NCBI GenBank assembly: GCA_900074885.1 | Contig: FJUW01000038.1 | Location: forward strand, 186,001-250,000 | Direction of reading: 5' to 3' | DNA: 64,000 nt | Source of the DNA: Rhynchosporium graminicola | Taxonomy: Eukaryota; Ascomycota; Leotiomycetes; Helotiales; Ploettnerulaceae | The notes under the pieces: generated by a model | What the model was told of the DNA's origin: nothing | Seen by the model: the letters and a program-made list of their open reading frames with translations, nothing else | Database searches by the model: none | Shown: positions 23,119 to 35,900 of the stretch, piece after piece | Layout of the letters: each line of letters starts with the position of its first letter | Position numbering within the stretch: the stretch's first letter is position 1 | Translations under genes and position numbers: made by a program

Positions 23119-25687
23119 TCATTCTTTCTGTCTGTCTTTCGTCTCCGAATTATTTATCTCTCCGTTTACTGCTGGAAAAGGCGGGACCGGTGGAAGGGGT
23201 TGTCGGTTTCTCCTGCGGTCCATATCAAGCATTTCGCCCTGCTCTCTCATCATACCAACTCTTGCTCCACCCTGGTTCACTCCAGCTGGGTGAGTCTGAA
23301 AGGATTGTTCCTCCTCGGTTATTCTTTCTACTCTCGCTCCACCTGTGATGATTCCAGCTAGACGACCTGGAGCCCGGCGTGCCTCTGGAAGCGGTTCCTC
23401 TCCCATACAAGCAGCTTCTAGCATATTGGTCCATTTTCCACTGGTGCCTGCATGACTGTGCTTCAAATGCTGCCTGAAATGATCGGCTCTGAAAAACTTC
23501 TTCGCCTGGTTACACTCGCCGAACTTGTGCATTTCCTGAAGATGCGCTATTCGCGCGTCCCAGTCTTCTCTGGTTGCTATAGCAATTGGGTGTCCGGCGT
23601 GAGCGTCAGAACCGAGCGTCCCTGGGGTTGAAGAGATGCCAGTACGTGGGAAATCCTCTCCACAGTATCCACAAGTGTCGGCTTCATTCGGTCGGTTAAG
23701 AGAGTTGTGAAAAGCTGCAGAATAGCCTGACAGCGCCGCACATGACCATGAATGCCTGCGCAAGTGAAGTGAGTTCTGATGCCGCTCCGCTTCGTTCTTA
23801 TTTTTGAAGCGATTGTTACAGTAAGCGCACTCGTACTGCTTCTCTTGTTCGTGCGCGCTAGTTAATGGTCAGCCAGTGCGCGAAGTTTTGGTAGGGGAAG
23901 GAAACCTTAGTTCTTCTGCAGTGTCAAATTTCTTCGGTTTTTTTGGACAACATTCACACATGAGAATGCCATGCACTTTGGAGGGCGTTTGCTTAGAAGC
24001 GCCAATACTCTCGTAAAGCTGTCGGGCCATCATCAGAAGATGAGCATCTGCTGATGGACCGCGACTATGACTTACCCGTGACTGACCCGGACTCGCATTC
24101 AGAGATAGTGAAGACACGTACGGTGAGTCTGACATGTCCGAGCCTGCATTTGAAAACCCGCCGGGAGATATCCCCCCAGGCGATAATCGTCCGTGCGAGC
24201 CCAGACTCGTGATACTGCTTGCATTGACAGAAAGAGTGGAAGCATACGAATTGTTCCTCGGTCCGGAAGTTGTCGATGAAATGGAGCCCGAGGTCGAATG
24301 GAACCGTGGACTGGGGGAAGCCCGTAACGCAGCCTCTCGCCTCCTGTAGAGATCGCCTGCGCTTCCAACTGTGTGCAAAGTCGGACCCTCATCTCCTGGA
24401 GGCGATGAAGCGCGTCTCTTTTGACCAGCAATTCCGCCAGCCGTGCTCATTTCAGGTCGATTGGGATAATCATCGGTATGCGGGCGCCTGAAGCCTGAAT
24501 CCTCCATGAGAAAATCGTCATCATGCTCCGGAGTGCCTCTGTGGTCGTAGCTTTCCCGAGGCCTGCTGCACACACTGGAAGAATCATCATCATGGGTAAT
24601 CATTGAGTTAGAGCCTGTCCGTCTTATGTATGGTAAAGGAGACCTGTTTGAGTCCGATGCTTCAATAGGCGACGTCTCATCATAATCTGTATGCATGCCA
24701 AATCGAGGATACGGGTTCCTAGGCGAGACCGCGGAAGGCAGTGGAGTGTCTGCCCATCGGCTCAACGGACTTTCGGCGAGTCCTGGTCTGCCAGGAAGGA
24801 TTGGAAGTGATAAAGGCTTCAACGAGCCAGGACTTCTGTGCTCGTGGAGGCGGGACGTTGGTGAAGCATCGTTGAAAAACGTTCCGTGACTGGGCTTTGA
24901 ATGGCTTCTTGATGATACAACATTGTCACTGCTTCCTCTCCTAGAGTCCAGCTTCTGTAATTGATATTTATCGAATGATTGGGCAGGGATTTGGTAACTG
25001 TCATGGACGGTACTTTGAAAGCTTGCGAAACTGGATGCCGATTCTTGGGGTTTCGTCCTAATGAGAGCGATTGTTAGTTGAGCATTCTGTCATCATGGGT
25101 ATGGCTTGCATAACATAGAGGGCGCCATGCTCGAAGTCAAGCCTCGGACCCATCAAGATGCGAATGTGACAAGTGAAATCAGGGTTTTTGCAAACTGACT
25201 TAATCGACCACACACTTGCTCCCAAGCTCTCGTATCCCTCATCTTTTTGGTATGGGCTGTTTCTTACTTCTGATTTAACAGCTGATGTTGAGTTTCCTCG
25301 GCGTTGAGCGTCAATGTTCTCGTTCGATTTCCCTCCCCAGCCTAGGAATCTCCCATTCGAGCCATGTAAGCTGGACCCTGGGGCTACCTGTGAGGTGGAA
25401 TCCCCCCAGGCGCCATCCTTCGGCGAGTTGCCCCATTTCCACGCAATATCTGGCTCATTGTGTCCACGGTCTGCAAGATCTGCCAAATATCTTGGTGGTG
25501 GAAGTGGTGGAGGTGCGATTTCTCGGACGTTTGGTATTGACATTGGAAAAGAGGACGGCCCAGTAGGAGACTCGGAATTGTGTGAACCCGCCCTGCTCGA
25601 TCTCGACTTCGAGCTGTAAGGATCGTTTATTTGAATATGAGGCAGATCGCCCATACGCCTTGTACTTCGAGGAGGGGGTCTCTCCAT
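23119..25687 (-). CDS. C2H2-type zinc finger protein
   Basis: Three exons (25687-25200, 25057-23906, 23857-23119) give 792 aa. The first two exons encode a long Ser/Pro/Gly-rich, probably disordered region. Cysteine/histidine motifs cluster in the last third: CECCPKKPKKF with a following His, YECAYCNNRF with HQNSLH (a classic C2H2 finger), DTCGYCGEDF with HLQEMH, and FRADHFRQHLKHSH. This resembles a fungal family of multi-finger proteins with a KNKNEAERHQNSLH finger. It is likely nuclear and possibly a transcription factor; targets are unknown. The donor of intron 1 is GTCAGT and that of intron 2 is GTTTCC, both unusual, so these junctions are less certain than the domain. Confidence 0.8.
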
Positions 25688-26071
25688 ATTGAAGAGGCTT
25701 GAGTTGCCACTAGCTGAAAAGGAAGTTCAAGGGGCAGCGTGGGTACTCCTGGCCAGGAACTCCTAGAGGCTTTCGGTGCGCGAGTGGCGATAGTGCGTCG
25801 GAAAAGCCGGTTTGGAGTTTCGCATGAAGTCCAAAATAAGAATTGGTTCTACCAAAGCATATACAACTAGAAAAGCAAGAAAGACGCCGGAAATGTCGAA
25901 GAATGGAGTATCAAAAGTCGGAGAATTATATTAGGATCAAGTCGAGAACAAGGCGAAAACAAGAAGTCTCACAAGACAGACAGGCCCTCTAATTGGCAGA
26001 TGACCGAATCCGCTTAGGATAGGTAGGATAGGGATGGGGCAGAGTGATTCGGATACGATGGATATGGTAAT

Positions 26072-26103
<32 letters not shown>

Positions 26104-26763
26104 TTGTTGATTCGAGTCCAGAAGAATGTAGAGATAAGCTGGGCTGAAAGGCTTGATCGATTCGAGGAATGGAGTACGTCTTTCCCGCGGTAGTACCAGG
26201 TACAGTTAGTTAGTACAGTTCAACGACTAAAGTAAAGTCAAGTGAGACGACTACTGTAGTGCACGCACGCAGACGGGGGCCTCGGACTTTACGGTCGGTG
26301 GAGAAACAAACTACTTTACCTACGGACTAAGATACGGTACTAGGGCTGAAAAAGCCACTTTTAGTGAACCTAGCCTTGTGATCGGGCTCAGGTTCGGGTT
26401 ACTACTAAGTACAAGCATGAATCTTCGAGAGATACCTTTGCTCCATACACCGTAGAATACCGTATGATGATATGGGATGGGATGGGCTGTGAACGGATGA
26501 TGACGGAGTATACAGCTTCGATGGTGAGCAGGCTGCTCACTACTACTTACCTTGGTGATTGCCTTGAACTCAACTCAACTCGACTGGACCACCCTGGGGT
26601 GTGCTTCGCTGCGATCGATGCGATGGTACCTCGCTTCCTGCTACCATGCTGTACTGGGAGAATGACTTGGGAGATGTCTGTCTGCTACTAACGATATGAA
26701 AAGCGGCGCACAGGCGTCGACGTATGAGTTGGAGGCCAGATATTGTACATCGCAATGGCAATA
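25688..26763. other. Intergenic, upstream of the zinc-finger gene
   Basis: No gene. Contains a GT microsatellite at 26071-26104 and TACCTAC-type motifs. Probably includes the 5' leader and promoter of the zinc-finger gene. Confidence 0.5.
26071..26104. repeat. GT dinucleotide microsatellite
   Basis: About 15 GT units with one GA interruption near the start. Confidence 0.95.
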
Positions 26764-27556
26764 CAGTGAAACCCCTGTTATAACGATTGATTCGGGATAG
26801 TTAAAAATATCGTTATAACGGATATATCGTTATAAAGGAACGAGTTTATATTATATAAGCTACCTATTAAGGGAACCCTAGGAGAGCGAGTCTCTCTCTA
26901 TAGAATAAAACTCCTACTAATAGCGCTTAATTACTAATATATAACTTATATTAATAGTTCTTTACTTCTCTATAAAGTAAAGTAATACCTTTAAAGCTTA
27001 CTTTACGTCTTAAATAGAGTATTCTAGCTCTAGAACTAAGTCTCTAGCCTTATCTTTATCCTCTAGAGTTTCGCTTTATAAGTAATCTTCTATTATCTCT
27101 TATAATAAAGCGTCGTTAGTCTGCTCGTTCTCTATATCAATTGCGTCTATTATAGCTTCTTCCGGGGGGTTTAAGAAGTTACTTAAACTCATAGCGTCCC
27201 TAATATCTGCTACTATTAAAGCTTATTAATAAAGCTATATAAGATCAGCTAGCTAAGGTGATATCGGAAGAGCTATTAGAGCTACGACTAGAGTTGATTT
27301 CCGGAAGCAGTTGTAAATTATCGTATTACTAACGTTTGTAAACCAACTCCGGAATACCTATCGTAGAGCTCGTCGCTGCTCAATTGTAATTGATATTCGA
27401 GGCATACTGAGCTGAACTGATATAACGATATACGGCAATTTAGTAACGATATCGTTGATATTAGGAATTATATAAGAAAACGCTCCGTCCGTGGAAATAT
27501 ATCGCTATAATAGAAATATCGTTATAACGGTGATCGTTATAACAGGGGTTTCACTG
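26764..27556. mobile_element. Internally deleted Fot1/pogo-type DNA transposon
   Basis: 793 bp flanked by TA on both sides, as expected for Tc1/mariner/pogo target duplication. The ends are inverted: CAGTGAAACCCCTG starts the element, and its reverse complement ends it; the match extends over 24 bases. Sub-terminal CGTTATAACG motifs are repeated on both sides. The interior is AT-rich with no open frame. The left part (to about 27330) and the right part (from about 27362) match the larger copy at 30572-32940, but the central transposase region is absent. It is a non-autonomous deletion derivative. Confidence 0.85.
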
Positions 27557-30500
27557 TAGCATCTTTTTGTGAAATCATACCCATCTAGGTATCTCCGTGC
27601 CTGTGGGGACTATGAGCCCGAGTGGAAAGAGCACACATCCTGGTTGGCCAGGCCAAGAGAGAAGAGGAAGGAAGGATAATCCTGTCTCTCAGCGGGTAAG
27701 GCTACTGAGAGTAGAGTACGGAGGATATCATTCGTTGGGCGTGCGCATCAGAGTAGCATGGAGGAGAGCAGAGGCTTTGCGAGCGTGAGCGTAGATGCAG
27801 AATAGACGTGGGTGTGCGTAGTCAAGAAAGATATTCGAGTGGAGTACTTTCTTATAGACGCGAGCGGAAATGATGAAAACGGTAGCAAATAGCCTAGCGA
27901 GCCTAGATCTACACGTCTCTGAGGGGGACTGAGACAGGGACCGGGGACTTGACAAGGCCTAGGATTATCTTTCAGGATGTACAAATAGAATTTCAGTTGC
28001 TGACCAGTGATCATCGAAGCAGTACGAGTAGGTTACTTTCGGGAAGAATTCCCTGCATAGGCTAGGTGTTCGAGGAGGCTCTTATGGAGTAGAACTGGTA
28101 CTGGTACTGATATTACTTTTGGATTGTCTAGCACTGTTCTAGCTGTTTAGACGTTGCACTGCCTCACATTATGCCCACTTATTAGACGTTGTTCTCCACT
28201 CCAGTTGTCTACTGTACTCGCTCATTTGCAGCGTCTGTCAATCTGTGTTTTATATCCTTGTAGTCTCATCTCATCTCGTCTCTTCTCCCTCCCTGTCTCT
28301 ATCCCTTGCTTGAGAGATCTCTATCCGCAGACCCCGTCTCATCCCTCCTCGTCTGATTTATGGCCAAGGCCATAAGGCGAGATGGTGGCTTCGCGTTCAT
28401 AGCTGGCGTTGTGATGGGGAGTGAGAGGAGGACCGGCACTATTAAAACTTGGCTTCCTCCACAGGTGTTTCGTGTGGAGCTTCGGACATGAGATGTGCTG
28501 CTCTGCTACTCCAATGTCCACGCTCCGCACAGAACGTCAGCTATATGGCAAGTGTGTTTCTGATCGAACATACTGTAGATACCTACTTGATAGGAAGTGT
28601 TGTGAATGGCTCATCTAGCAGTTGATTTTGAGCTGGTGCTGAGTCAAGTACTGCTGATTGAAGAAGTATTAAATGTAGAGTTTCCCCACTCTCACATCTG
28701 TTCTTTCCGCCTTTCCCGCCCACGGAAACGCTCCTTAGATGCCGTTATTCTACATTGTCATGACTTCTCGTTTCCTTGATGTTCCGAGCCCTTTTTTCGA
28801 GACTCACATACATATTATCACTTCCACATAGAAAACTTTTCTGACGTTTGGTTTCAACGTATGCAAACATTGCTACCACCTGTAGATTAAGCTCCCGAAG
28901 TGAACCTCTTCTCCGTTCGAAAGCATATCTACAGCAGTTTCATCCGTCAAGAAATCTCAAGATCGCATTACAGAGTTCTTCCTAGAGCCAACATTTGCGC
29001 AGCGGCACAGCCAAGGATATCTGTCGAGAGACCAATCATCAATGAATGCCATGCAGAGAGCAGCTTCAACCAGGGTATCTCTCACGCGGGGTATAGGGGG
29101 ACGGATAGCGGTCAGCATGTACGTACAAGGGATACCCGTCAGCCCGTATCATGCAGGGATTCGTGGGTCCTTTTTCTTCAATCGACATCTTCAGCCCTAT
29201 CTATCCTTCTTAGCGCGTCAGGGCCAGTCTACAATCTGCAAGCCGAAGACAAAGCATAATATCTCTGGCCACAAGGTCATTCCCAGACTTCTACGGAGTA
29301 TTGTCAATTTTTGGTCATCAAGGCCGGTGCCCGCCTCAACCTCTATGTAAGTTCGGGACGGTATTCGGTGTTTTATCTTTTAATCATCTTAGACTTCAGT
29401 CAGAAATTCAGAATGAATGCGTGTGCCAATCCCAACCTTGTCTGACAGGCAGTGTCACAGAGGCAGCTGAGCCGAGCACTGCAGCCACTAGCCTCATCCA
29501 CTCTTTGCGCTCGCCGCTTCCTTGAACTAAACGACCAGTTTGGAGGCCCGTTCTTAGAGATTGGCAGCTGTAAGGACTTGATCGACAGTTTCAATTGAGT
29601 GAGCTCGGGAAAGGAAAATAAAGTGTCCATCCAGTACAATGTCCTAGAAGAGTGTTCATTCAGCTTAGGTAGAGGCAATAACAGACTTTATCCTTCAATC
29701 GGCCATATTACGATTTTCAAAATGAGTTCTAGCTACCATTTATGTCTTGCGATTATGTCGATGCAGGATGTCACTCGCTTCGTCTTCAGATGCTGTGGTC
29801 CTCTTGCTGCGCCACCATCCAAGAGTCTTGAAAAATGGAGGAAAATGGAGGTGAGCTCGGGTGACTTACGAATCGTTGGGAAATTTCTTCTACTAGCTTT
29901 TTATGCTGCCAAGCTGGGTCACATGCGTCGGTATCTTCAATTTGTGCTCTGTCCAAGACGATCAACATGTCTGCAGAAATAGGCGTGATACCAATCTTAT
30001 TCCGGCAATGAAGATTGGTTCAAGGGTGCGATCCCACTTTACGCGAGGATCTACAAATATCCGATGTCACTTGAGAGGCCTGAAGATTTATATGGCTGAT
30101 CAAATAACTTATGTGAGGGTGCCATAAATTCTTGGTGTTTTATGGCATCCGAGCCATAAATCTATAACAATCGCCAAGGCTGGACTAGTTTTTCGCTTAG
30201 CTGTTTTCTACAAATCAGAGGCTTCTACACTCACCCTTTTATACTCAGGATGGTTTCGAAAATTGACGACATTTCAATGCTACAACCCAACAATGGCGAA
30301 AGCACCTGTACCAAGCAGGTACTTTTCGCGCCTCTGCCAACGTTCAAATGCCGGAAGCCGATTTTGTAGATTTACACAGAAATTTGACTTTCGTTAGCCC
30401 TTAAATACAGTTCAGCTAGTATGCTCAGGCCGCCAAGATAAAATACCTATTTTGACCCTAAGTATGAAGAAGAAATAAAGAAGCTTGGCATGGTTTCTTC

Positions 30501-30571
30501 CCGATAATTTCTTCCGAGGTGACTAACCCTACCATTTTCCTACCTAAATACCCACGTACCCAATCTAGATA
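27557..30571. other. 3-kb region between transposons, no gene recognised
   Basis: Many short overlapping frames occur on both strands (28900-29259, 29042-29350, 29599-29982 plus; 29400-29678 and 29786-29968 minus). None has a domain I recognise, and I could not join them by splice sites into a longer product. The base composition is not as AT-rich as the transposons. Confidence 0.4.
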
Positions 30572-31135
30572 CAGTGAAACCCCTATTATAACGATTAATT
30601 CGGGACAGTTAAAAATATCGTTATAACGGATATATCGTTATAAAGGAACGAGTTTATATTATATAAGCTACCTATTAAGGGAACCCTAGGAGAGCGAGTC
30701 TCTCTCTATAGACTGCAACTCCTACTTGTAGCGCTTAATTACTCGTATATAACTTATATTTATAGTTCTTTACTTCTCTATAAAGTAAAGTAATACCTTT
30801 AAAGCTTACCTTACGTCTTAAATAGAGTATTCTAGCTCTAGAACTAAGTCTCTAGCCTCGTCTTTATCCTCTAGAGTTTCGCTTTATAAGTGATCTTCTA
30901 TTATCTCTTATAATAAAGCGTCGTTAATCTGCTTGTTCTCTATATTAATTACGTCTATTATAGCTTCTTCCGGGGAGTTTAAGAAGTTACTTAAACTTAT
31001 AGTATCCCTAATATCTGCTACTATTGAAGCTTATTAATAAAGCTATATAAGATTAGCTAGCTAAGGTGATATCGGAAGAGCTATTAGAGCTACGACTAGA
31101 GTTGATTTCCGGAAGTAGTTATAAATTATCGTATT

Positions 31136-31260
31136 TGTAATGGTCACGTGGTAGTCGATTGTATATGTACGGTGTTAAGCGTATACTGCTTGCGCAGTAT
31201 ATTGTGATCTTTTGGTCCAGATGGCGTAGTTAGTGAGAGCTTAACCTCAACCCTGTTACA
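31136..31260. repeat. Left LTR of the TRIM-like element
   Basis: 125 bp. Contains the perfect hairpin ATACTGC-TTGC-GCAGTAT at about 31182-31199. Confidence 0.85.
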
Positions 31261-31604
31261 GAATATACTGCGCAACCGGTCTTCTGGTAGAGTACCTCTG
31301 AGCACGGGGCGTATGACGCACATAGCGCGTGGCGCATGTGGCGTAGAGTCGGCCTAGCGCAAAGCGCAGAGCCTGATATGCCATGTTACAACCTGCGGGT
31401 ACCTCTGAGCACTGAGACGCACGTGACATGTTCAAACTGCCTACGTCAGGCTGACAAGGGGTGATAGTATCGACTTCGAGATCTCTCGTATCGGTACATT
31501 ACGTCATAACCCTTGGGGGTTTAACGTAGCATATCAGTCGGCGTAGTCACGGCAATTCTTCGGCCTAAGGCGCTCGAGGGCGAGCTTGCTAAGAGGGGAG
31601 ATAT

Positions 31605-31729
31605 TGTAATGGTCACGTGGTAGTCGATTGTATATGTACGGTGTTAAGCGTATACTGCTTGCGCAGTATATTGTGATCTTTTGGTCCAGATGGCGTAGTT
31701 GGTGAGAGCTTAACCTCAACCCCGTTACA
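31605..31729. repeat. Right LTR of the TRIM-like element
   Basis: 125 bp, 123 of 125 identical to the left LTR. Its right edge touches the assembly gap. Confidence 0.85.
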
Positions 31730-31737
31730 NNNNNNNN
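31730..31737. other. Assembly gap (8 N)
   Basis: Eight ambiguous bases directly after the right LTR, hiding the expected target-site duplication. Confidence 0.99.
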
Positions 31738-32940
31738 ATAGATTATACTAGCTTATCTCCTCTTTTAAGGCAGTCGATTATATATTATAGCTAATAATAA
31801 TAGTAATAGGCCTTAAGATTCTGAATAATACCTTAATTAAGAGGTTAGAAACGACTCGTCGAGTTTAGAGGTAGCTAGTAAATCCGAATATTCGCAAGTA
31901 GCGGACATAGTTCTAAGCTAGTATAATAAGCTAAGAAGTTATCTATAGCTAGCAAGATAGTTCTATTACTAATATAGCGATAGAAAGCCTTTAGCTAGTT
32001 AACTATAATAACTATATTCATCTAAGCCTTCTTATTCCACCGCTACTCGCCTCCTATAGTCGAAACGCTAATATTCCGTAAAGCGCGCGGCGTTTTATAC
32101 TTTCTAATATACTATATTAGAAGCTTATCACTTCCTATAGCGTTTATATAAATAATAAGAGATATTCGAGACTTATCCTTCTTCAGGCTAGCGCGGGGTT
32201 ATATTAATAGACCGCGAGAAGGGGTTATTCTCCAGAATAAGCCGATTTCGTCTATATTATATATATCCTCCTTATTATATTCGCCGGCTAGTGTTCGTAG
32301 AGCCTTTATCTCGTCTTCAGTCGATTCTAGTATAGAGGCGTCTTCTCTAAAGCGCTATTATACTCGTATATTATATCTCTTCTTATAGCTTTTAAGCTAG
32401 CGTTTACTGAATTCAGGGTAAGGCTTACCCTGATATTAAGGTAATTAGTACTAGAGAGTCTGCGCCTTCTGCCGTATGATTTCACTTATTATAAACCCTC
32501 CGCGAGCTTCAATCCGAAGCTGCTATTATATAAGAATCTGCTCTAAGTCTTCCTAATAGCCTACTCGTAGTCGTGACTATATGCTATTAATTACTGAAGC
32601 TATAGATATGTCGTTAAGGTAGGAGAAATAAGCTCTAAGAGACTCTAATATAGTTAACTAGCTAATCTTATAGTTGAATTAAGTATAGAACTAATTAATA
32701 TAAGCCTTATAAGACGGTATAAGCGTTTAGGAGCTTCGCTAGCGTCGTAGAGCTCGTCGCTACTTAATTATAATTGATATTCGAGGTATACTGAGCTGAA
32801 CTAATATAACGATATACGGCAATTTAGTAATAATATCGTTGATATTAGGAATTATATAAGAAAACGCTTCGTCCGTGGAAATATATCGCTATAATGGAAA
32901 TATCGTTATAATAGTGATCGTTATAACAGGGGTTTCACTA

Positions 32941-35900
32941 TATCCAGTTTTACTATTCGAAGTCGAAAGGCTAGATAATATCTAGTTAATTGTCTACCTT
33001 CCCAATTCCAATTAGCTAAGTTGTAGGCCACTTCCGAAATCTGACCTGTCCTCGGTAAATGTGTAAAGTCTAATCGGAAGGCCTACCTAGCCTGATGAGG
33101 TTTACTACCTGCGCACAACAAATCTAGAAGAGATACTAGACACAATTCACATTGAGTCATATCGTTATTGAGCTGCTGAGTATCTTCCTTCGCCTTCGGC
33201 ACGGATCAAGAACCGCGCTAGCTCTAGCACATTAATTCCCTGCTAGTAATATAACGGAGTTCAAAAAATGATTCTACTCGCGCGGCTATGGCAATGCTGA
33301 TCCCGAATGAAATGTAACATACCAGCCACGAGACGCGCAACTGATATGGCACTAAACCGACAGATCTAGAAAGCCACATCTGGTTAGCAGTGAAATCTGG
33401 TGGCGGCTCGCCTTGCCTCACGGACTGCCGAGGGAGATCGTCACTGTCTCGGGCGAAGCACTGAATGACGGGCTCTGCACTAAGAACTCGAATTCGATTT
33501 CTCCAAGTATACGCATAGCTTGCGTTTTCGCTGTTTAAATGCATGTGCAACGATGGTGGCAGGGATAACATTCAGCCAATTGACATATCTAGAAAACAGT
33601 ATTGGTGTCATGGCTGAATATCCAATATTTGGTTCTGATCTGAGATTCCAGCAAGTCGATTTAACGCAGGTCGACTGCAGCAAAGAACTGGTAAATAAGT
33701 AATTAATTTTCAGCAATCCCCTGCCTCTAATGGCTGCCTCACACAGCCACGTTCGGAACCTTGTTTCCTAATAATCTAATGGGCTCCCAACAATACGATA
33801 TACCTATTCAGATCTTTACCCCATGTAGTTCAGCCTGAGCCCGCGGTATGATAACACACCAATATCCCTGTCCTATGTATGCTGTCCTCCCCCAATCTCA
33901 GCCCTGAGCTTTGAGCCCGAATGGACACGAGCTCGGGACCCGGCAAGGACACGATTAGGGCTACATTCTCATTGTCCTCTGCCATGGTCATGACATTTGA
34001 CTTTCTCTACAATTAGACCCAATGTTATTTATGAAGAGCGTTACGACTATTCAATGTCTGTTTCTGATTCCCAACTTATTGCAACTCATTGATCCAAAAG
34101 ATATCAAGGGTTCGATTTCTACACCTTTCAGAAGTAACGACAGGCAAGTACATTTCTGTTCTGAATCATGCAAAGAACTGGGTCCTTTTGACCCAGAACG
34201 TTATGGGGTTGGACCAGCCTTTTCCCAAGCAAGGTGTAAGCTGCAGGTCAATATTTCCGCGACCGACCATAAATTGCGCATTCAGCGATGCTGGGATTGC
34301 TCACCTTATGGGTACAAGGCGCCCTTATTCGCAGCCACGACGGGGCTTGCGCATCGCACTATGCACATTTCAGCTCTCGAGGGATGGATAGGATACTTCA
34401 GCACACAATCTGACCTACGTTTAATAAGGCGTGAGGTCTGGCCGCTTCAGATCCCAAGCCGAAAGTATAATCGTACCGGTTACCAATTTCTCGGATACGA
34501 GTTCTGGACGCCATCCTCAATTGCCTAGTACCTTGTACATTCTTTTACTCGCTGCTGAACAGAATATCAATCTATAGCTGGCCAGCCGACATCCAATTCG
34601 GCCGACCCAATGAGGTCGGCATGCAGCGTGTGGTGGGCCGAAATAAGTATGATAGCAGACAGCCGAAAAACGCCAGAGATAGATCTGATTGATCTACTGA
34701 ATGCCAGCGGTCTGGAGTAATGCAAGGAACAGTAAATCTTGGAGCCGGCGCAGAGTGTTATGTCCGTCTGGAAATCATGAAATTGTGAGATAAGTTACCT
34801 TCGCTCTATACTTACACAGCGCAACCGCGGATAAGAATAGAGTCGGTGAGATGCCACAATTGACTGCCGCGCGCAACTGCGTTACATCACCATAACTTCC
34901 ATCTTAGTCACTGTACCACGAGCTCGCCCAGGAAATCGGTATCCATCAGTCAAGACGCATGCACGGCTTCGTTGACAGTGTTCCCAACAACCTATCGCTT
35001 CCTGCGGTAGCACATGTCACGTCAATGTTCATGCACTCTCACTGGCTACAACCAATTCTTATAATCTCAAGAATGCCAGGAAATTCCTACCTGAATTGCC
35101 ACTCATGTTGGACAGCCCCAGTTTCGCAGATTTGTATCTTGCAGGGAAAAATGCCTGGGATATCTGCACGTCATGGTTGGAGACGAGGAGTTGTACAAGG
35201 CGTTTCACTTATAGACAGCTACCAAATCGCATCTTCCTCGAAACGCAGTACGAAGGAAGAAGAGCTTCCTCAAATTGACTTCCTGGCTAACAATCGACAT
35301 TTACAAGCCTCTCGACTGGACAGATATTGATAGATAAATCACCGATCCTTCTGCCGACATATCGCAGTCCTCGGCGCTGGATTCAACCCTACACCGTAGG
35401 AGGGGCGAACCGCCATGGGATCTCGAGGAACGAATCAAAAAGGTGACTTGACAAATAATGCGATCACGGAGATGTCTCCAAGTTTGAGGAGACGTTAAGC
35501 CATGGCAAGGCTGACCACATGATCAGCTTAGCACCTCCGAGTCGTCTTTTCCTCCCGACTATATCAAGTCTTGTCACAAGCCTGACCAAGCGAAGCAGAC
35601 TCATTGTAATACTTTCCGTTCCTGGAAACCGGACTTGCAACCCAGGTCGTCGATTACATGTGATTGCACGCTAACGAGCAGCCCAAAATAAATACCAGGC
35701 GTCTAAGAAGCAAGATCTCAATACGCCGAAGTACCGAAAACCAGGATTCAACATGCCAGCCTTGCTGCTATGTGGCCGCACGAAACTAGTAGATATGCAA
35801 ATCCCAAATTCCGGGTCCAAGATTCTGGGTAACAAGTAGGAAAGAAATGCATATGACGCAAGGAGTATTTTCAGCTGGTAAGCCACCAGAGTCATTTTGC

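Larger units (their letters stand above)
31136..31729. mobile_element. TRIM-like miniature LTR retrotransposon
   Basis: Two 125-bp direct repeats (31136-31260, 31605-31729) begin with TGTAATGG and end with GTTACA, giving the TG...CA and TGTAA/TTACA ends typical of LTRs. They differ at only two positions, both transitions. The 344-bp interior (31261-31604) has no coding frame and ends in a purine-rich tract, AAGAGGGGAGATAT, as expected for a polypurine primer site. A clear primer-binding site was not found. The element sits inside the Fot1/pogo copy. The deleted sister copy gives the empty site and suggests a GTATT duplication, but the right flank is an assembly gap. Confidence 0.8.
30572..32940 (-). 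mobile_element. Fot1/pogo-type transposon, RIP-degraded, interrupted
   Basis: 2369 bp flanked by TA. The left end is CAGTGAAACCCC; the right end is its inverted copy with the last base changed (CACTA for CACTG). The minus strand still encodes transposase fragments: around 32283-32205 it reads NIDEIGLFWRITPSRGL, the DE-G and PSRGL landmarks of pogo/Fot1 DDE transposases (the Asp codon is at 32250-32252). Many stops interrupt the frame, so it is inactive. Without the inserted LTR element the length is about 1.77 kb, near the 1.9 kb usual for Fot1. The flanking arms match the deleted copy at 26764-27556. Confidence 0.85.

Noticed and set aside
9212..25687. Secondary-metabolite gene cluster
   Set aside because: A cyclase-family gene and a zinc-finger gene are adjacent, but there is no polyketide synthase, NRPS, terpene synthase or P450 in the window.
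34022..34528. 168-aa plus-strand frame
   Set aside because: No recognisable domain, no repeat of conserved motifs and no neighbouring exons; it could be chance in a gene-poor region, so not called as a gene.
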